Source: Methylopila sp. M107
GTDB taxonomy: Bacteria > Pseudomonadota > Alphaproteobacteria > Rhizobiales > Methylopilaceae
DNA length: 64,000 nucleotides
NCBI RefSeq assembly: GCF_000384475.1
Contig: NZ_ARWB01000001.1
Location: 1,840,176 to 1,904,175, forward strand
Direction of reading: 5' to 3'
The first letter of the stretch is position 1. Each line of letters starts with the position of its first letter. Made by a program: the position numbers and the translations under genes. A model generated the notes under the pieces. The model saw only the letters and a list, made by a program, of their open reading frames with translations. It made no database searches and was not told the origin of the DNA. Shown piece after piece: positions 1 through 8,052 of the stretch.

Positions 1-132
1 GGCGCGTCGGCGGTCGCGATCGCGGCCGTCGCGCGCCAAAAGTTCGGCGGGTACACGGGCGACGTCTGCGGCGCGAGCGCCGAAGTCGCGGAACTCGCCG
101 CGCTGACCGGACTGCTCGCAGCCGCTGTCTGA
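1..132 (+). CDS. cobS: Adenosylcobinamide-GDP ribazoletransferase, C-terminal end (partial)
   Basis: The frame is open from base 1 and ends in TGA at 130-132, giving the last 43 residues of a protein whose start lies left of the window. The segment carries FGGYTGDVCGASAEVAEL, which matches the conserved C-terminal GG-x-TGD-x-x-GA-x-x-E block of CobS. This integral membrane enzyme joins adenosylcobinamide-GDP and alpha-ribazole in the last step of cobalamin assembly. The following DUF1289 gene is a common neighbour of cobS in Hyphomicrobiales. The identification rests on a short stretch, but the motif is distinctive. Confidence 0.8.
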   Translation, partial: GASAVAIAAVARQKFGGYTGDVCGASAEVAELAALTGLLAAAV

Positions 133-181
133 CTCGATCGTCCTGTTGCGCGATGCCTCCGGCTTTGCCACATCTGCGCGC

Positions 182-391
182 ATGGCGTCGCGTCCGATCA
201 AATCCCCTTGCGTACAAGTCTGCGTTGTCGACCCGGCCAACGGCTGGTGCGAGGGTTGCTACCGCACGCTCGCCGAGATCGGCGGGTGGATGCGGTATTC
301 CGACGCCGAGCGGGACCGCGTGATCGCGACCCTCGGCGCCCGTCGTCGCGTCGTCCGCGACGGGCCTCCTCGCCGGGAGAGCGACGAATGA
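182..391 (+). CDS. DUF1289 family small cysteine protein
   Basis: A 69-residue protein with the DUF1289 signature: SPCVQVC, then CEGCYRTLAEI and a W-M-x-Y-S-D-A-E-R-D stretch. The four cysteines (C-x3-C and C-x2-C) look like an Fe-S or zinc site. The function of the family is unknown. I chose the ATG at 182 because the conserved region begins just after it; a TTG at 146 would add 12 unconserved residues. The stop overlaps the next start in an ATGA, so the two are co-translated. Confidence 0.8.
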   Translation: MASRPIKSPCVQVCVVDPANGWCEGCYRTLAEIGGWMRYSDAERDRVIATLGARRRVVRDGPPRRESDE

Positions 392-681
392 GCCGGACGT
401 CCGAAATCCTCGTCGCGGTCATTCTCGCCGCGATCGTCACCTTCGTGATCGCCGACCTCGCGGGCGGCATGGGAACGTTTCCGAACGAACGCTGGGCCGC
501 GGCGATCGCGATGATCTGCCTGGCGGTCTGGATCGGGCCCGGCGCGCTGCGCCGCTATTCGGGCAACGCCAGCGGGGCTCTGAAGGCCGTTGCGCTGTGG
601 CTGCTGATCGTGACCGCGATCGCGCTGCTCTACGTCTACGGCAAGGAGTTTCTGGTCTCGATCGGCGTCAACGTGCCTTAG
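388..681 (+). CDS. Small membrane protein, possibly the stub of a retropepsin-like protease
   Basis: A 97-residue protein translationally coupled (ATGA) to the DUF1289 gene. It has three hydrophobic segments at about residues 6-24, 34-50 and 66-84. The last is an ALWLLIVTAIALLYVYGKE-type helix that resembles the membrane anchor of the TIGR02281 clan AA aspartic proteases, which often follow DUF1289 in this order. No D-T-G catalytic motif follows: the frame stops at 681 and a palindromic repeat begins at about 705. It is either a genuine short membrane protein or a protease that lost its catalytic part. Confidence 0.55.
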   Translation: MSRTSEILVAVILAAIVTFVIADLAGGMGTFPNERWAAAIAMICLAVWIGPGALRRYSGNASGALKAVALWLLIVTAIALLYVYGKEFLVSIGVNVP

Positions 682-704
682 GCGGAAACCGGCTCAAGCG
701 AAAC

Positions 705-735
705 CGTCATCCCGGCCGGCAGGGCCGGGATCCAG
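705..735. repeat. Half copy of the CGTCATCCCGG palindromic intergenic repeat (family B)
   Basis: The stretch begins CGTCATCCCGGCCGG and folds back on GCCGGGATCC. It matches the left end of the longer family B repeats at 54272, 55541 and 62814, without the distal GGGATGACG arm. It lies just after the short membrane protein. Confidence 0.5.
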
Positions 736-841
736 ATACGCCACCGTCTCCGTCTTGCCCGAAAATGTTTGTGTTTCTGGATTGCGGCCTTCCGCTGCGC
801 TTCAGCCGGCAAGACGTGCTCGCACCATCTGGTGTCACGCG

Positions 842-1693
842 CTACGCCGACGCGCTGTACAGCAGCCCGGCGAAAAAATACGTCGAGACCGCCGCGAGGA
901 AGAGGCCGAAGCCGATCTCGAGCTTGCGCTTGGTCAGGCGGTGCGCGATCGCGACGCCGAGCGGCGCCGTCAGCGTCGAGACCGGCGCCATCAAAGCGAT
1001 GCCGATCAGCGAGACGAAGCCGAGCGACAGCGGCGGCAGGCCCGCCTGGTGCGGCAGCCCGGCGATCACGAACGAGATCGCCCCGGGAATGGAGATGATC
1101 GCGCCGAGCCCCGCCGAGGTCGCGATCGCCTGATGGATCGGCCGGTTGTGCAAGGTCATGATCAGGCTGCCATAAGTGCCGCCGCCGATCCCCATCAGCG
1201 CCGAGATGACGCCGATGAACAGGCCGTAAGCCGCCATGCCGGCCTTGCCCGGCAGGTCGCTCGAGATCGTCCAGCTCGCTTTCGCGAACAGCATGCGCGC
1301 TGCCATGAACAGCGCGAAGCAGGCGAAAATCCCCTTCAGCCATTCCGATCGGAACAGAGACGCGGCCGCTGCTCCGGCAATGCACCCCACGACGACGCCG
1401 GGCGCCCAGGCCTTCAGCGCCGCCATGTCGACCGCGCCGCGCGCGCGGTGGGCCTGGAACGAGCGCAGCGACGTCGGGATGATGATCGCGAGCGAGGTGC
1501 CAACCGCGAGCTGCATCTCGTAGCCCTTGGCCGCGCCGAGATGTTCGAAAAGCGAGGCCAGCACCGGCACGATCACCGCGCCGCCGCCGACGCCGAACAG
1601 GCCGGCGAGCACGCCCGTGATCACGCCCGCGACGATCAGCCCAGCGCCGAGCGACATGAGTTCGCCCATGGGAATCGACGCGAACGCATCCAT
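842..1693 (-). CDS. TauE/SafE (TSUP) family membrane permease
   Basis: A 283-residue polytopic membrane protein of the TauE/SafE (sulfite/organosulfonate exporter) family, with about eight hydrophobic helices. The two family repeats are visible: GVLAGLFGVGGGAVIVPVL near residue 30 and ISALMGIGGGTYGSLIMTL near residue 165, each with the G-x-G-G-G hallmark. Members move small organic or inorganic sulfur anions, or related carboxylates, across the inner membrane. The substrate cannot be told from sequence. It lies 33 bp upstream of dusA's end on the same strand, so it may share the dusA transcript. Confidence 0.85.
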   Translation of the reverse strand: MDAFASIPMGELMSLGAGLIVAGVITGVLAGLFGVGGGAVIVPVLASLFEHLGAAKGYEMQLAVGTSLAIIIPTSLRSFQAHRARGAVDMAALKAWAPGVVVGCIAGAAAASLFRSEWLKGIFACFALFMAARMLFAKASWTISSDLPGKAGMAAYGLFIGVISALMGIGGGTYGSLIMTLHNRPIHQAIATSAGLGAIISIPGAISFVIAGLPHQAGLPPLSLGFVSLIGIALMAPVSTLTAPLGVAIAHRLTKRKLEIGFGLFLAAVSTYFFAGLLYSASA

Positions 1694-1726
1694 GACGGGC
1701 GAGGCTCCGGCGGTTGCGGCGGCCGA

Positions 1727-2758
1727 TCAGGCGGCGACCGCGTCCGCCCGCACAAAGCTGTGATCGCCGATCAGGTCAAGCGCGCGGACCAGCACGTCGA
1801 GGCTTGCGGATTCGCGGGGAGCCTGCTCGCTCAACAGACGCCGGAAGGCGCGCACGCCGGGCCGTCCCTGGAACAGGCCGAGCATGTGCCGCGTGAAGTT
1901 CGACAGCCGCCCTCCCCGCGCGAGATGCGCCTCGATCGCCGGGAACAGGCTCTCGACGGCGGCCCGCGCGGTGTCGTGCGGGGCCGGCGCGCCGAAGACC
2001 GCGGCGTCGACGCCCAGCAGCAGTTCCGGGTTCTGATACGCAGCACGGCCGAGCATGACGCCGTCGAGCGCGACGCCGTCGCGCGGTTCGAGCAGCGCGC
2101 GCGCGTCCTCGAGCGTCGCGATCCCGCCATTGATCGAGACCGGCAAAGCGGGAAGCCGCGCCTTCAGCCGGAACACCCGCCCGTAGTCGAGTGGGGGCAC
2201 GTCGCGATTCTCTTTCGGGCTGAGGCCCTTCAGCCAGGCTTTTCGCGCATGGACGACCAACCCGTCGCAGCCGGCCGCAACCACGAGATCCGCCAGCCGG
2301 TCCAGCGCCTCTTCCGGGTCCTGGTCGTCGACGCCGATGCGGCACTTCACGGTGACGGGGATCTCGACCGCCGCCTTCATCGCCGCGACCGACGCCGCGA
2401 CGCGCTCCGGCTCGGCCATCAGGCAGGCGCCGAAACGGCCGTCCTGAACGCGGTCGGAGGGGCAGCCGACATTGAGGTTGATCTCGGCGTAGCCGAAATC
2501 CGCGCAGATGCGCGCCGCCTCGGCGAGTTCGACTGGCTCCGATCCGCCGAGCTGCACGGCGACCGGATGCTCCTCGGGCGAGAACCCGATCAGCCGTTCG
2601 CGCGGGCCGAACCGCACCGCGCCGGTCGTCACCATTTCCGTATAGAGCAGCGCATGCGCCGTCAGCGCCCGGTGGAACAGGCGGCAATGCCGGTCCGTCC
2701 AGTCCATCATGGGCGCGACGGAGAAGCGGAGAGAGGGCGCGTGCGTCGAAGCGGTCAA
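1727..2758 (-). CDS. dusA: tRNA-dihydrouridine(20/20a) synthase
   Basis: About 343 residues, the usual DusA length. This FMN-dependent TIM-barrel enzyme reduces U20/U20a in the tRNA D-loop with NADPH. Visible motifs are FSVAPMMDWTDRHCR at the first strand, LNVGCPSDRVQDGRFGACLM with the catalytic cysteine, VTVKCRIGVDD, and the FMN phosphate region SINGGI and DGVMLGRAAYQNP. The start is uncertain: the only in-frame starter ahead of the first barrel strand is a TTG at 2758, while an ATG at 2709 would delete that strand. The open frame continues far upstream by chance of high GC. Confidence 0.88.
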   Translation of the reverse strand: MTASTHAPSLRFSVAPMMDWTDRHCRLFHRALTAHALLYTEMVTTGAVRFGPRERLIGFSPEEHPVAVQLGGSEPVELAEAARICADFGYAEINLNVGCPSDRVQDGRFGACLMAEPERVAASVAAMKAAVEIPVTVKCRIGVDDQDPEEALDRLADLVVAAGCDGLVVHARKAWLKGLSPKENRDVPPLDYGRVFRLKARLPALPVSINGGIATLEDARALLEPRDGVALDGVMLGRAAYQNPELLLGVDAAVFGAPAPHDTARAAVESLFPAIEAHLARGGRLSNFTRHMLGLFQGRPGVRAFRRLLSEQAPRESASLDVLVRALDLIGDHSFVRADAVAA

Positions 2759-2938
2759 GGCGAAATCATCGTGTTGGGGTGCGCGCCTTATACGTGAAAG
2801 CCGCCCTTGGCAGAAGGCCGAGGCCGAGACGCCTGAGACAGCGCGTCGGCTTGCGCTCACGCCGCAGTGAGGCCATAGGCGGGATCGGGCACGGTACGCG
2901 CTGGTCTGGCGCGGGACATTCTCCGGAGCAGCGCATTC

Positions 2939-4324
2939 ATGGATCAACGTCGGGTTCTGTTCGCGTGCGACGTCGACAGCCAGGTGTTCGGCGCCCTGCC
3001 GCTCGCGCGCGCCTTCGCGACGCGGGGCTGGACGCCCGTGTTCGCGATCGACCCGACCCGCGCTTTGCCGGCCCCCGTCGCGCAGCAGCTCTCCGACGAG
3101 TTCGAGGTGGTCGTTCGCTCGGCCGCCTCGCTCCCTTGCGAGGCGGACGCCTTCGGCTATGACGCGATCGGCGTGTTCGTCACGGGAAGCCGGCTCGGGC
3201 TCTTCCGTCACGCTCTGGAACTTGCGGGGCGCATCAGGGCCGGCCGGCGGCCGGCGCTGTTCTCCGGCTTCAACGGGCTGGTCTTCCAGAAATTCGAGGA
3301 AGGGGTGGCGTGGCGTCTCGGATACGACGTGCTGGCGCTGAACGGCCCGCGCGACGCCGAGGATTTCGCGGAGTTCGTCGATGGTAGCGACTTCGCGGGC
3401 CAGCCTTCCGCCATGGTCGGCCTGCGGCGCCGGCCGGATCTTCCCATGCGTCCGCAGCGCCCTCCCCGCTCCGACGGCGGACGCAGGACCTTCGTGTTCG
3501 CCGAGCAGGTCATCGTCCCGCGCGGCCACCGCGAACGGCAGGAGCTGATCGCCGCTCTCGCACGTCTCGCGGAAGCGAGCCCGAACTGGGACGTCGTGAT
3601 CAAGGCGCGCGTGCGCCCCGACGAGCAGACCTTCCACCAGCAGTCGCTGCACGTCGAGACGCTGCTGAAGTGGGCGCCCAGACGGCCGCCGAACCTCATC
3701 CTCAGCTACGACCCGCTCGGGCCGTGGCTGGAGAAGGCGGACCTGTTCGCGACGATCTCGTCGACCGCGCTGTTCGACGCGCTGGATTACGGCGCGCCGA
3801 GCCTCGTGGTGATGGATTTCGGGGTGCGCAACGCGGACGGCTCGCATGTGCTGTTCTCGAGCGGCCTCACCGTTCGGCTGCATGAACTCAGATCGCTCGA
3901 CGACGCGCCCTGGCTCGAGCCCGATCCGCGCTGGCTAGACCGCGTCGGCTACGGGCCAAGCTCTTCGCCGGACCAGTTGATCGACAAGCTCGAAGCGTTC
4001 GATCCCGCGAAGCCGATGCCGCCGACCTTCGTGTCCTTCGACGCCTCCGCGCAGGTCGCGACCGAGTCGGGACCGGGCGGCGAAGTCATCAAGGAGGCCT
4101 GGGGGCGGGTCGAAGCGCGAATTCCGGCTGGCGGTTTCAAGCCGAACGACGACCGGTCGGCGGCCGAGGCGGCCTTGCTGGCCTTCGGCCAGGTCATGGC
4201 GACGGAGCTGATCGCGCCCGGCGTTCCGATGAACGACACCTGGCTCGCGGCGTTCTCGCGGAAACTCGGACTCTACTGGCTCTACAAACGCGCGCGGCTG
4301 AAGCTCGGGCTGCCGGTCCAGTAA
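2939..4324 (+). CDS. DUF6716-like putative glycosyltransferase
   Basis: A 461-residue soluble protein with a glycosyltransferase-B feel: an N-terminal half starting RRVLFACDVDSQVFGALPLARAFATRG and a C-terminal half with FVFAEQVIVPRGHRERQELI, VVIKARVRPDEQTFHQ and ISSTALFDALDYGAPSLVV. It shares this architecture (EQPVIPP/EQVIVPR block, then KxR/KLR, then SSTxxxxAxxxGxP) with the protein at 6710-8047, so the two are paralogues. The family is found beside neuA/neuB in surface-glycan clusters; DUF6716 is my best assignment. It is convergent with neuA (12 bp apart). The role in glycan assembly is inferred from context. Confidence 0.65.
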   Translation: MDQRRVLFACDVDSQVFGALPLARAFATRGWTPVFAIDPTRALPAPVAQQLSDEFEVVVRSAASLPCEADAFGYDAIGVFVTGSRLGLFRHALELAGRIRAGRRPALFSGFNGLVFQKFEEGVAWRLGYDVLALNGPRDAEDFAEFVDGSDFAGQPSAMVGLRRRPDLPMRPQRPPRSDGGRRTFVFAEQVIVPRGHRERQELIAALARLAEASPNWDVVIKARVRPDEQTFHQQSLHVETLLKWAPRRPPNLILSYDPLGPWLEKADLFATISSTALFDALDYGAPSLVVMDFGVRNADGSHVLFSSGLTVRLHELRSLDDAPWLEPDPRWLDRVGYGPSSSPDQLIDKLEAFDPAKPMPPTFVSFDASAQVATESGPGGEVIKEAWGRVEARIPAGGFKPNDDRSAAEAALLAFGQVMATELIAPGVPMNDTWLAAFSRKLGLYWLYKRARLKLGLPVQ

Positions 4325-4335
4325 ACCGCCGCGTC

Positions 4336-5511
4336 TTACGCTGGCGTCCGGGCCGCGGCGATCAGCGCCTCGCAGACCTCCCGCAACGCGCCCTTGCCGC
4401 CATGCGCCGACGTCACCCAGCGGGCGACCGCCTTCGCCTCCGGCCGCGCGTCGCCCGGCGCGACGGGGAAGCCGACGGCGCGCATGCATTCGAGGTCGTT
4501 GACGTCGTTGCCGACATAAGCGGTCTCCTGGCGCGAAATCCCGTGTTGGGCGAGCCATCGGTCGAGTTCGGGCAGCTTGTCGTCGATGCCCTGCCGCACC
4601 TCGATCGCGAGCTTGCGGCCGCGGGCCGAGACCACCGGGTTCGGCTCTTTCGAGAGGATCAGCAGCTTGATCTCGGTCGCCTTGCGCAGCAGACCGATCC
4701 CCATGCCGTCCGAGCGGCTCGCGAACACGGCTTCACGGCCGTCCTGGTCTACGAGCACCCGGTCGTCGGTGAAGACGCCGTCGAAATCCATCACCAGCGC
4801 CTTCAGCCCGGCAGGAACAGCGCCCGACGCCTTCTCCGGCCCGAGCAGCGCCTCGACGAGCGCGAAATCCGCTAGGCTGTCGATTTCGACCGGCGGCGTG
4901 TCGACCGGCACGAGCTTCGCCGGTCCGCAGAAGCGCACGCCCGCCGCGCGGAACGCCGCCGCGTCCATCGCATAGACGGCGCCGGTCTCGCGATACTGCG
5001 GCGGCAGCTCCTGCCGCCGACGCCGGGGCGCGCGGTGGTCGTGATTGAGCCCGTGTGCGTCGCCGGCCTCGTCGACGCCCCACAGGAAGCCGTGGTCGGG
5101 GGCCGCCGTGAAGGCGCAGGCCGCTCCGTCGCGCAGCACGGCGGCCGCGCAGGCGTCGATTTCGGCGGAGGTCGTGAACGGCGACGTGCACTGCAGAAAG
5201 ACGAGCGCGCGCACCGGGCCGCCCGCTGCCTCGACCACGTCGAGCGCATGCAAAAGCGCGCTTTCGGACGAGGCCTCGTCGCCGGAAATCCCGGCCGGAC
5301 GGTCGATCACATCCGCGCCTGCGGCCCGCGCCGCGGCCGCGATCTCGGCGTCGTCGGTCGAGACGTAAACCGCATCGACAAGGGAGGCCGCGCGCGCCGC
5401 AGCGATGGTCCTGGCGACCAGCGGCGCGCCGGCGAGCAGCCGCACATTCTTGCGCGGGACGCCCTTCGATCCGCCCCGCGCGGGAATCACCGCAATGCAG
5501 CGCATTTTCAT
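4336..5511 (-). CDS. neuA: Fused acylneuraminate cytidylyltransferase and HAD phosphatase
   Basis: About 391 residues in two domains. The N-terminal part has IPARGGSKGVPRKN, the nucleotide-binding loop of CMP-sialic acid synthetases, followed by QCTSPFTT and YRETGAVYAMD. From about residue 228 the C-terminal part is a KdsC-type HAD phosphatase: VMDFDGVFTDD, ILSKEP and YVGNDVNDLECM. The first domain activates a nonulosonic acid with CTP; the second is expected to dephosphorylate a 9-phosphate precursor. Such fusions are known in NeuA families. The ATG at 5511 was chosen (GGGGGA just upstream); an ATG at 5535 or 5505 is possible. Confidence 0.85.
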   Translation of the reverse strand: MKMRCIAVIPARGGSKGVPRKNVRLLAGAPLVARTIAAARAASLVDAVYVSTDDAEIAAAARAAGADVIDRPAGISGDEASSESALLHALDVVEAAGGPVRALVFLQCTSPFTTSAEIDACAAAVLRDGAACAFTAAPDHGFLWGVDEAGDAHGLNHDHRAPRRRRQELPPQYRETGAVYAMDAAAFRAAGVRFCGPAKLVPVDTPPVEIDSLADFALVEALLGPEKASGAVPAGLKALVMDFDGVFTDDRVLVDQDGREAVFASRSDGMGIGLLRKATEIKLLILSKEPNPVVSARGRKLAIEVRQGIDDKLPELDRWLAQHGISRQETAYVGNDVNDLECMRAVGFPVAPGDARPEAKAVARWVTSAHGGKGALREVCEALIAAARTPA

Positions 5512-5570
5512 GTTCCCCCGTTCGCGCTCGAGCATCGCGCCCGGGCGCGACGGCGCGTATCAACCTCGCC

Positions 5571-5665
5571 CGTCATGCCCGCCTTCGCGGCTATCCACGA
5601 CTTGGGCGTAGAGTTCGACGATCCCAGAAAATCATGGATATCCGCGCCGCCGCGCGGGCATGACG
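5571..5665. repeat. Palindromic intergenic repeat, family A, copy 1
   Basis: The stretch runs from CGTCATGCCCGCC to GGGCATGACG. Its inner arms are related to TATCCACGACTT and AAATCATGGATATCC. It is homologous to copies at 29601-29696 and 38089-38179 and can form one long hairpin. This copy occupies most of the gap between neuB and neuA, so it would be transcribed within the operon. Confidence 0.75.
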
Positions 5666-5684
5666 GCCGAACTTGCTGGTTAAA

Positions 5685-6560
5685 TCAGCTCGCCGCGCGC
5701 AGCGGGGCCTGCCACTTCAGCTTCTTCCGCTGCACGTCCTCCACGTCGAGGATGTCCTTCGACTTGAAGGTCAGCGCCATCTCGACGTTGCGCAGATCCC
5801 GGCACAGCCGGCGCATGCCGTCCGGCTCGAGCGAGGCGGCGTGGTCGGTGCCCTTCCAGGTCCGGTCGAGGGTGAAATGCCGCTCGACCCACTCCGCGCC
5901 AAGCGCAAGCGCCGCGACGTCGGCCGCGATGCCGAGATGATGGCCCGAAAAGCCGATCGCCTTGACGCGGCCGGCGTACTTGTCCTTCAGCCGCTCGATC
6001 TCGCGCAGGCAGACGTCGTCGAACGCGACCGGATAGCCGGAAGTGCAGGAATAGACCACGAGGTCCTTCGCGCGGCCCCGCTCCTCGTAGAACTTCACGA
6101 CCGTCTCGATCTCGTCCCTCGTCGTCATACCGGTCGAGACGTGGATCTCGCCCGCATAGTTCTCGGCGAGGAAGCCCTGCAGTTCGTAGTTCAGGTTGGT
6201 GGCCGACGGGATCTTGATGTTGTCGGGCTTCAGGGAGGCGATCTCGCGCGCGGAGGTGATGTCCCATACCGAGGTGGAATAGCCGATACCTTGGGCCTCG
6301 CAGAACTCTTTCAGTTCGGCGTGCTGGTCTACGGTGAATTCCAGCGCCTCCCGATGCGCGCCATAGGTGTCGCCGTAGGAATTCGCCGGAACCGGATGCG
6401 GCGCATTGTACTGGGCCGCTGGCAGGAGCTCGCGGTTGTTGCGCTTCTGGAACTTGGCGTAGTTCGCCTTGCAGACATGGGCCGCGACGGAGATCAGCTC
6501 TTTCGCGAGCTCCATCTGCCCCATGTGATTGCAGCCGATCTCCGCGATCACCTTCACCAT
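5685..6560 (-). CDS. neuB: N-acetylneuraminate synthase family protein lacking the SAF domain
   Basis: A 291-residue NeuB-type TIM barrel that would condense phosphoenolpyruvate with a hexosamine (ManNAc or a modified sugar) to a nonulosonic acid. Visible: IAEIGCNHMGQMELAKELI, KFQKRNNRELL, KIPSATNLNYEL, HVSTGMTTRDEIE, and the signature ERHFTLDRTWKGTDHAASLEP. The chain ends about 40 residues after that signature, so the C-terminal antifreeze-like SAF domain found in canonical NeuB (about 340 residues) is absent. The ATG at 6560 has a good GGAGAG site; upstream codons are not conserved. It is third-to-last in the glycan operon. Confidence 0.85.
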   Translation of the reverse strand: MVKVIAEIGCNHMGQMELAKELISVAAHVCKANYAKFQKRNNRELLPAAQYNAPHPVPANSYGDTYGAHREALEFTVDQHAELKEFCEAQGIGYSTSVWDITSAREIASLKPDNIKIPSATNLNYELQGFLAENYAGEIHVSTGMTTRDEIETVVKFYEERGRAKDLVVYSCTSGYPVAFDDVCLREIERLKDKYAGRVKAIGFSGHHLGIAADVAALALGAEWVERHFTLDRTWKGTDHAASLEPDGMRRLCRDLRNVEMALTFKSKDILDVEDVQRKKLKWQAPLRAAS

Positions 6561-6709
6561 AGTCACTCTCCAAACATCGCGCGGTCGGCGGGGAGGTCCA
6601 TCGAGGACACGCCGCATCGCGACCGCAGATCACCTTGAGCCCGAAGCAGGCCGGCGACTTTGTCGAAGCGGGGAGGTTAAAGACTTCCCGCCCGAAATGT
6701 AATCGTCTC

Positions 6710-8047
6710 TCAGGGCTTCCTGCGCTGGCGGATCACCCGCGCCTGGCGGAGCCGCGCCGCGACCGAGCCGATGAAGGTGACGCCGCGCATCGGCTTGTCG
6801 AGCAGATGCGGCGCATGGACCGCGACCGGACCGCCGATGCCGAGCGCATAGGCGACAAAGCCGGCCGAGCCATAAGCCGGCGCAAGCGACCGCATCGGCA
6901 AGGCTGCGCCGAGTTCGTCCTGACGGCCGATGAGCTCGGCGCACCGGCCGAGCAGCGCCTCCGGATCGGTCGAGGCGCCGGACCTTTCGTCGAGCCACGT
7001 CCGGCGCGTGACGTCCGGCATGTCCGGCGAGAGCCCCGACAGCGGCGCGAAGCACCCTGAGCCCACGAAGTAGGCCGTGCCGAGCGCCTCCGAGATTCCG
7101 AAATCCGAAACGATCCGGGTCGGCACGCCGCGCGCCATCGCCTCGACCGCGACGGTCGAGCTGACCGTCACGGCGAGCGACGCGCGCTCCAGGAGTTCCG
7201 GCGCCGGCTCGTGGGTGAAGCGCAGATTGGCGGGCTGCCCGCCCCGCGAGAACAGTTTTCGGGCGATGTCCTCGAAATGGAATCGCGCCTCGTGATGGAC
7301 GGTTTCTCCCTTGGCGTGCCGAAGCTTGATGAGGACGTCGACGTCCGGCCGTCCGCGCGCGACGTCGGTCAGGCCGGCCAGGAGGTGATTCCGCTGCATC
7401 CGGCGCGGCGGGATCACCGGCTGTTCGAAGAACACGATCGACGGCCGGGCGGCCGCCGACGGCGCGCGCGGCCGTCTGTCCAGACCGAGCAGCCCGGTCA
7501 CAATGGCGTTCGACGGGTCGACGCCGATCTCTCCCGCCGCCTCGACGTATTGTGCGCGTTCGCCTGGTGCGTTGAAGCAAAGGATGTCGGCGGGCGCCCG
7601 GCTCATGTAACCCGCGAGATGTTCTGCGAGCGCCAGTCCCGGCGATGCGATCGCGAGGATCGGCCGGCTCTTCTCCCGTGCGAGATCGGACGCGTTGAGC
7701 GACAGGAACAGTTCGCGCGCCCGTCCGCCGTCGATCACCGCGATGACCACGGCGCTGTCGCGAAACAGACGGGACTTCACCAGCGTCTCGGCCGAGACCA
7801 TCGGCACGTTTTCGTGGATGCCGCCGGCCTTGAGCTGCCGATCCGAGAGCTGCGCCTTCTGCCCCGCGGCCGCGAGCGCCGCGATCTTCAGCGTCGCGCC
7901 CTGCTGCTCGAACATGCGGCCGATGACGACCGCCGTCCGGAGGAAGGAATCGAACGTGCCGAGCGCCAGCACCTGCCGGCCGGCGAAACGCCCGCCCGCT
8001 TTGGTTTTGCCTGCCTCGGGCCCGGCGTCTTTCCGTTCCGACACCAT
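6710..8047 (-). CDS. DUF6716-like putative glycosyltransferase (second paralogue)
   Basis: A 445-residue paralogue of the protein at 2939-4324. The alignable blocks are VLALGTFDSFLRTAVVIGRMFEQQG near the N-terminus, IVFFEQPVIPPRRMQRNHLL, DVLIKLRHAKGETVHHE, and VTVSSTVAVEAMARGVPTRIV. It starts 5 bp after the polysialyltransferase-like gene, so the two are co-translated. The predicted role is transfer or processing of the nonulosonate in a surface polysaccharide. No biochemical activity is established for this family to my knowledge. Confidence 0.65.
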   Translation of the reverse strand: MVSERKDAGPEAGKTKAGGRFAGRQVLALGTFDSFLRTAVVIGRMFEQQGATLKIAALAAAGQKAQLSDRQLKAGGIHENVPMVSAETLVKSRLFRDSAVVIAVIDGGRARELFLSLNASDLAREKSRPILAIASPGLALAEHLAGYMSRAPADILCFNAPGERAQYVEAAGEIGVDPSNAIVTGLLGLDRRPRAPSAAARPSIVFFEQPVIPPRRMQRNHLLAGLTDVARGRPDVDVLIKLRHAKGETVHHEARFHFEDIARKLFSRGGQPANLRFTHEPAPELLERASLAVTVSSTVAVEAMARGVPTRIVSDFGISEALGTAYFVGSGCFAPLSGLSPDMPDVTRRTWLDERSGASTDPEALLGRCAELIGRQDELGAALPMRSLAPAYGSAGFVAYALGIGGPVAVHAPHLLDKPMRGVTFIGSVAARLRQARVIRQRRKP

Positions 8048-8052
8048 CGGCG

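Noticed and set aside
755-2797. Very long open frame on the plus strand opposite the TauE and dusA genes
   Set aside because: It is a GC-driven antisense shadow, rich in Arg, Asp and Gln with no family motif; the minus-strand genes have clear motifs.
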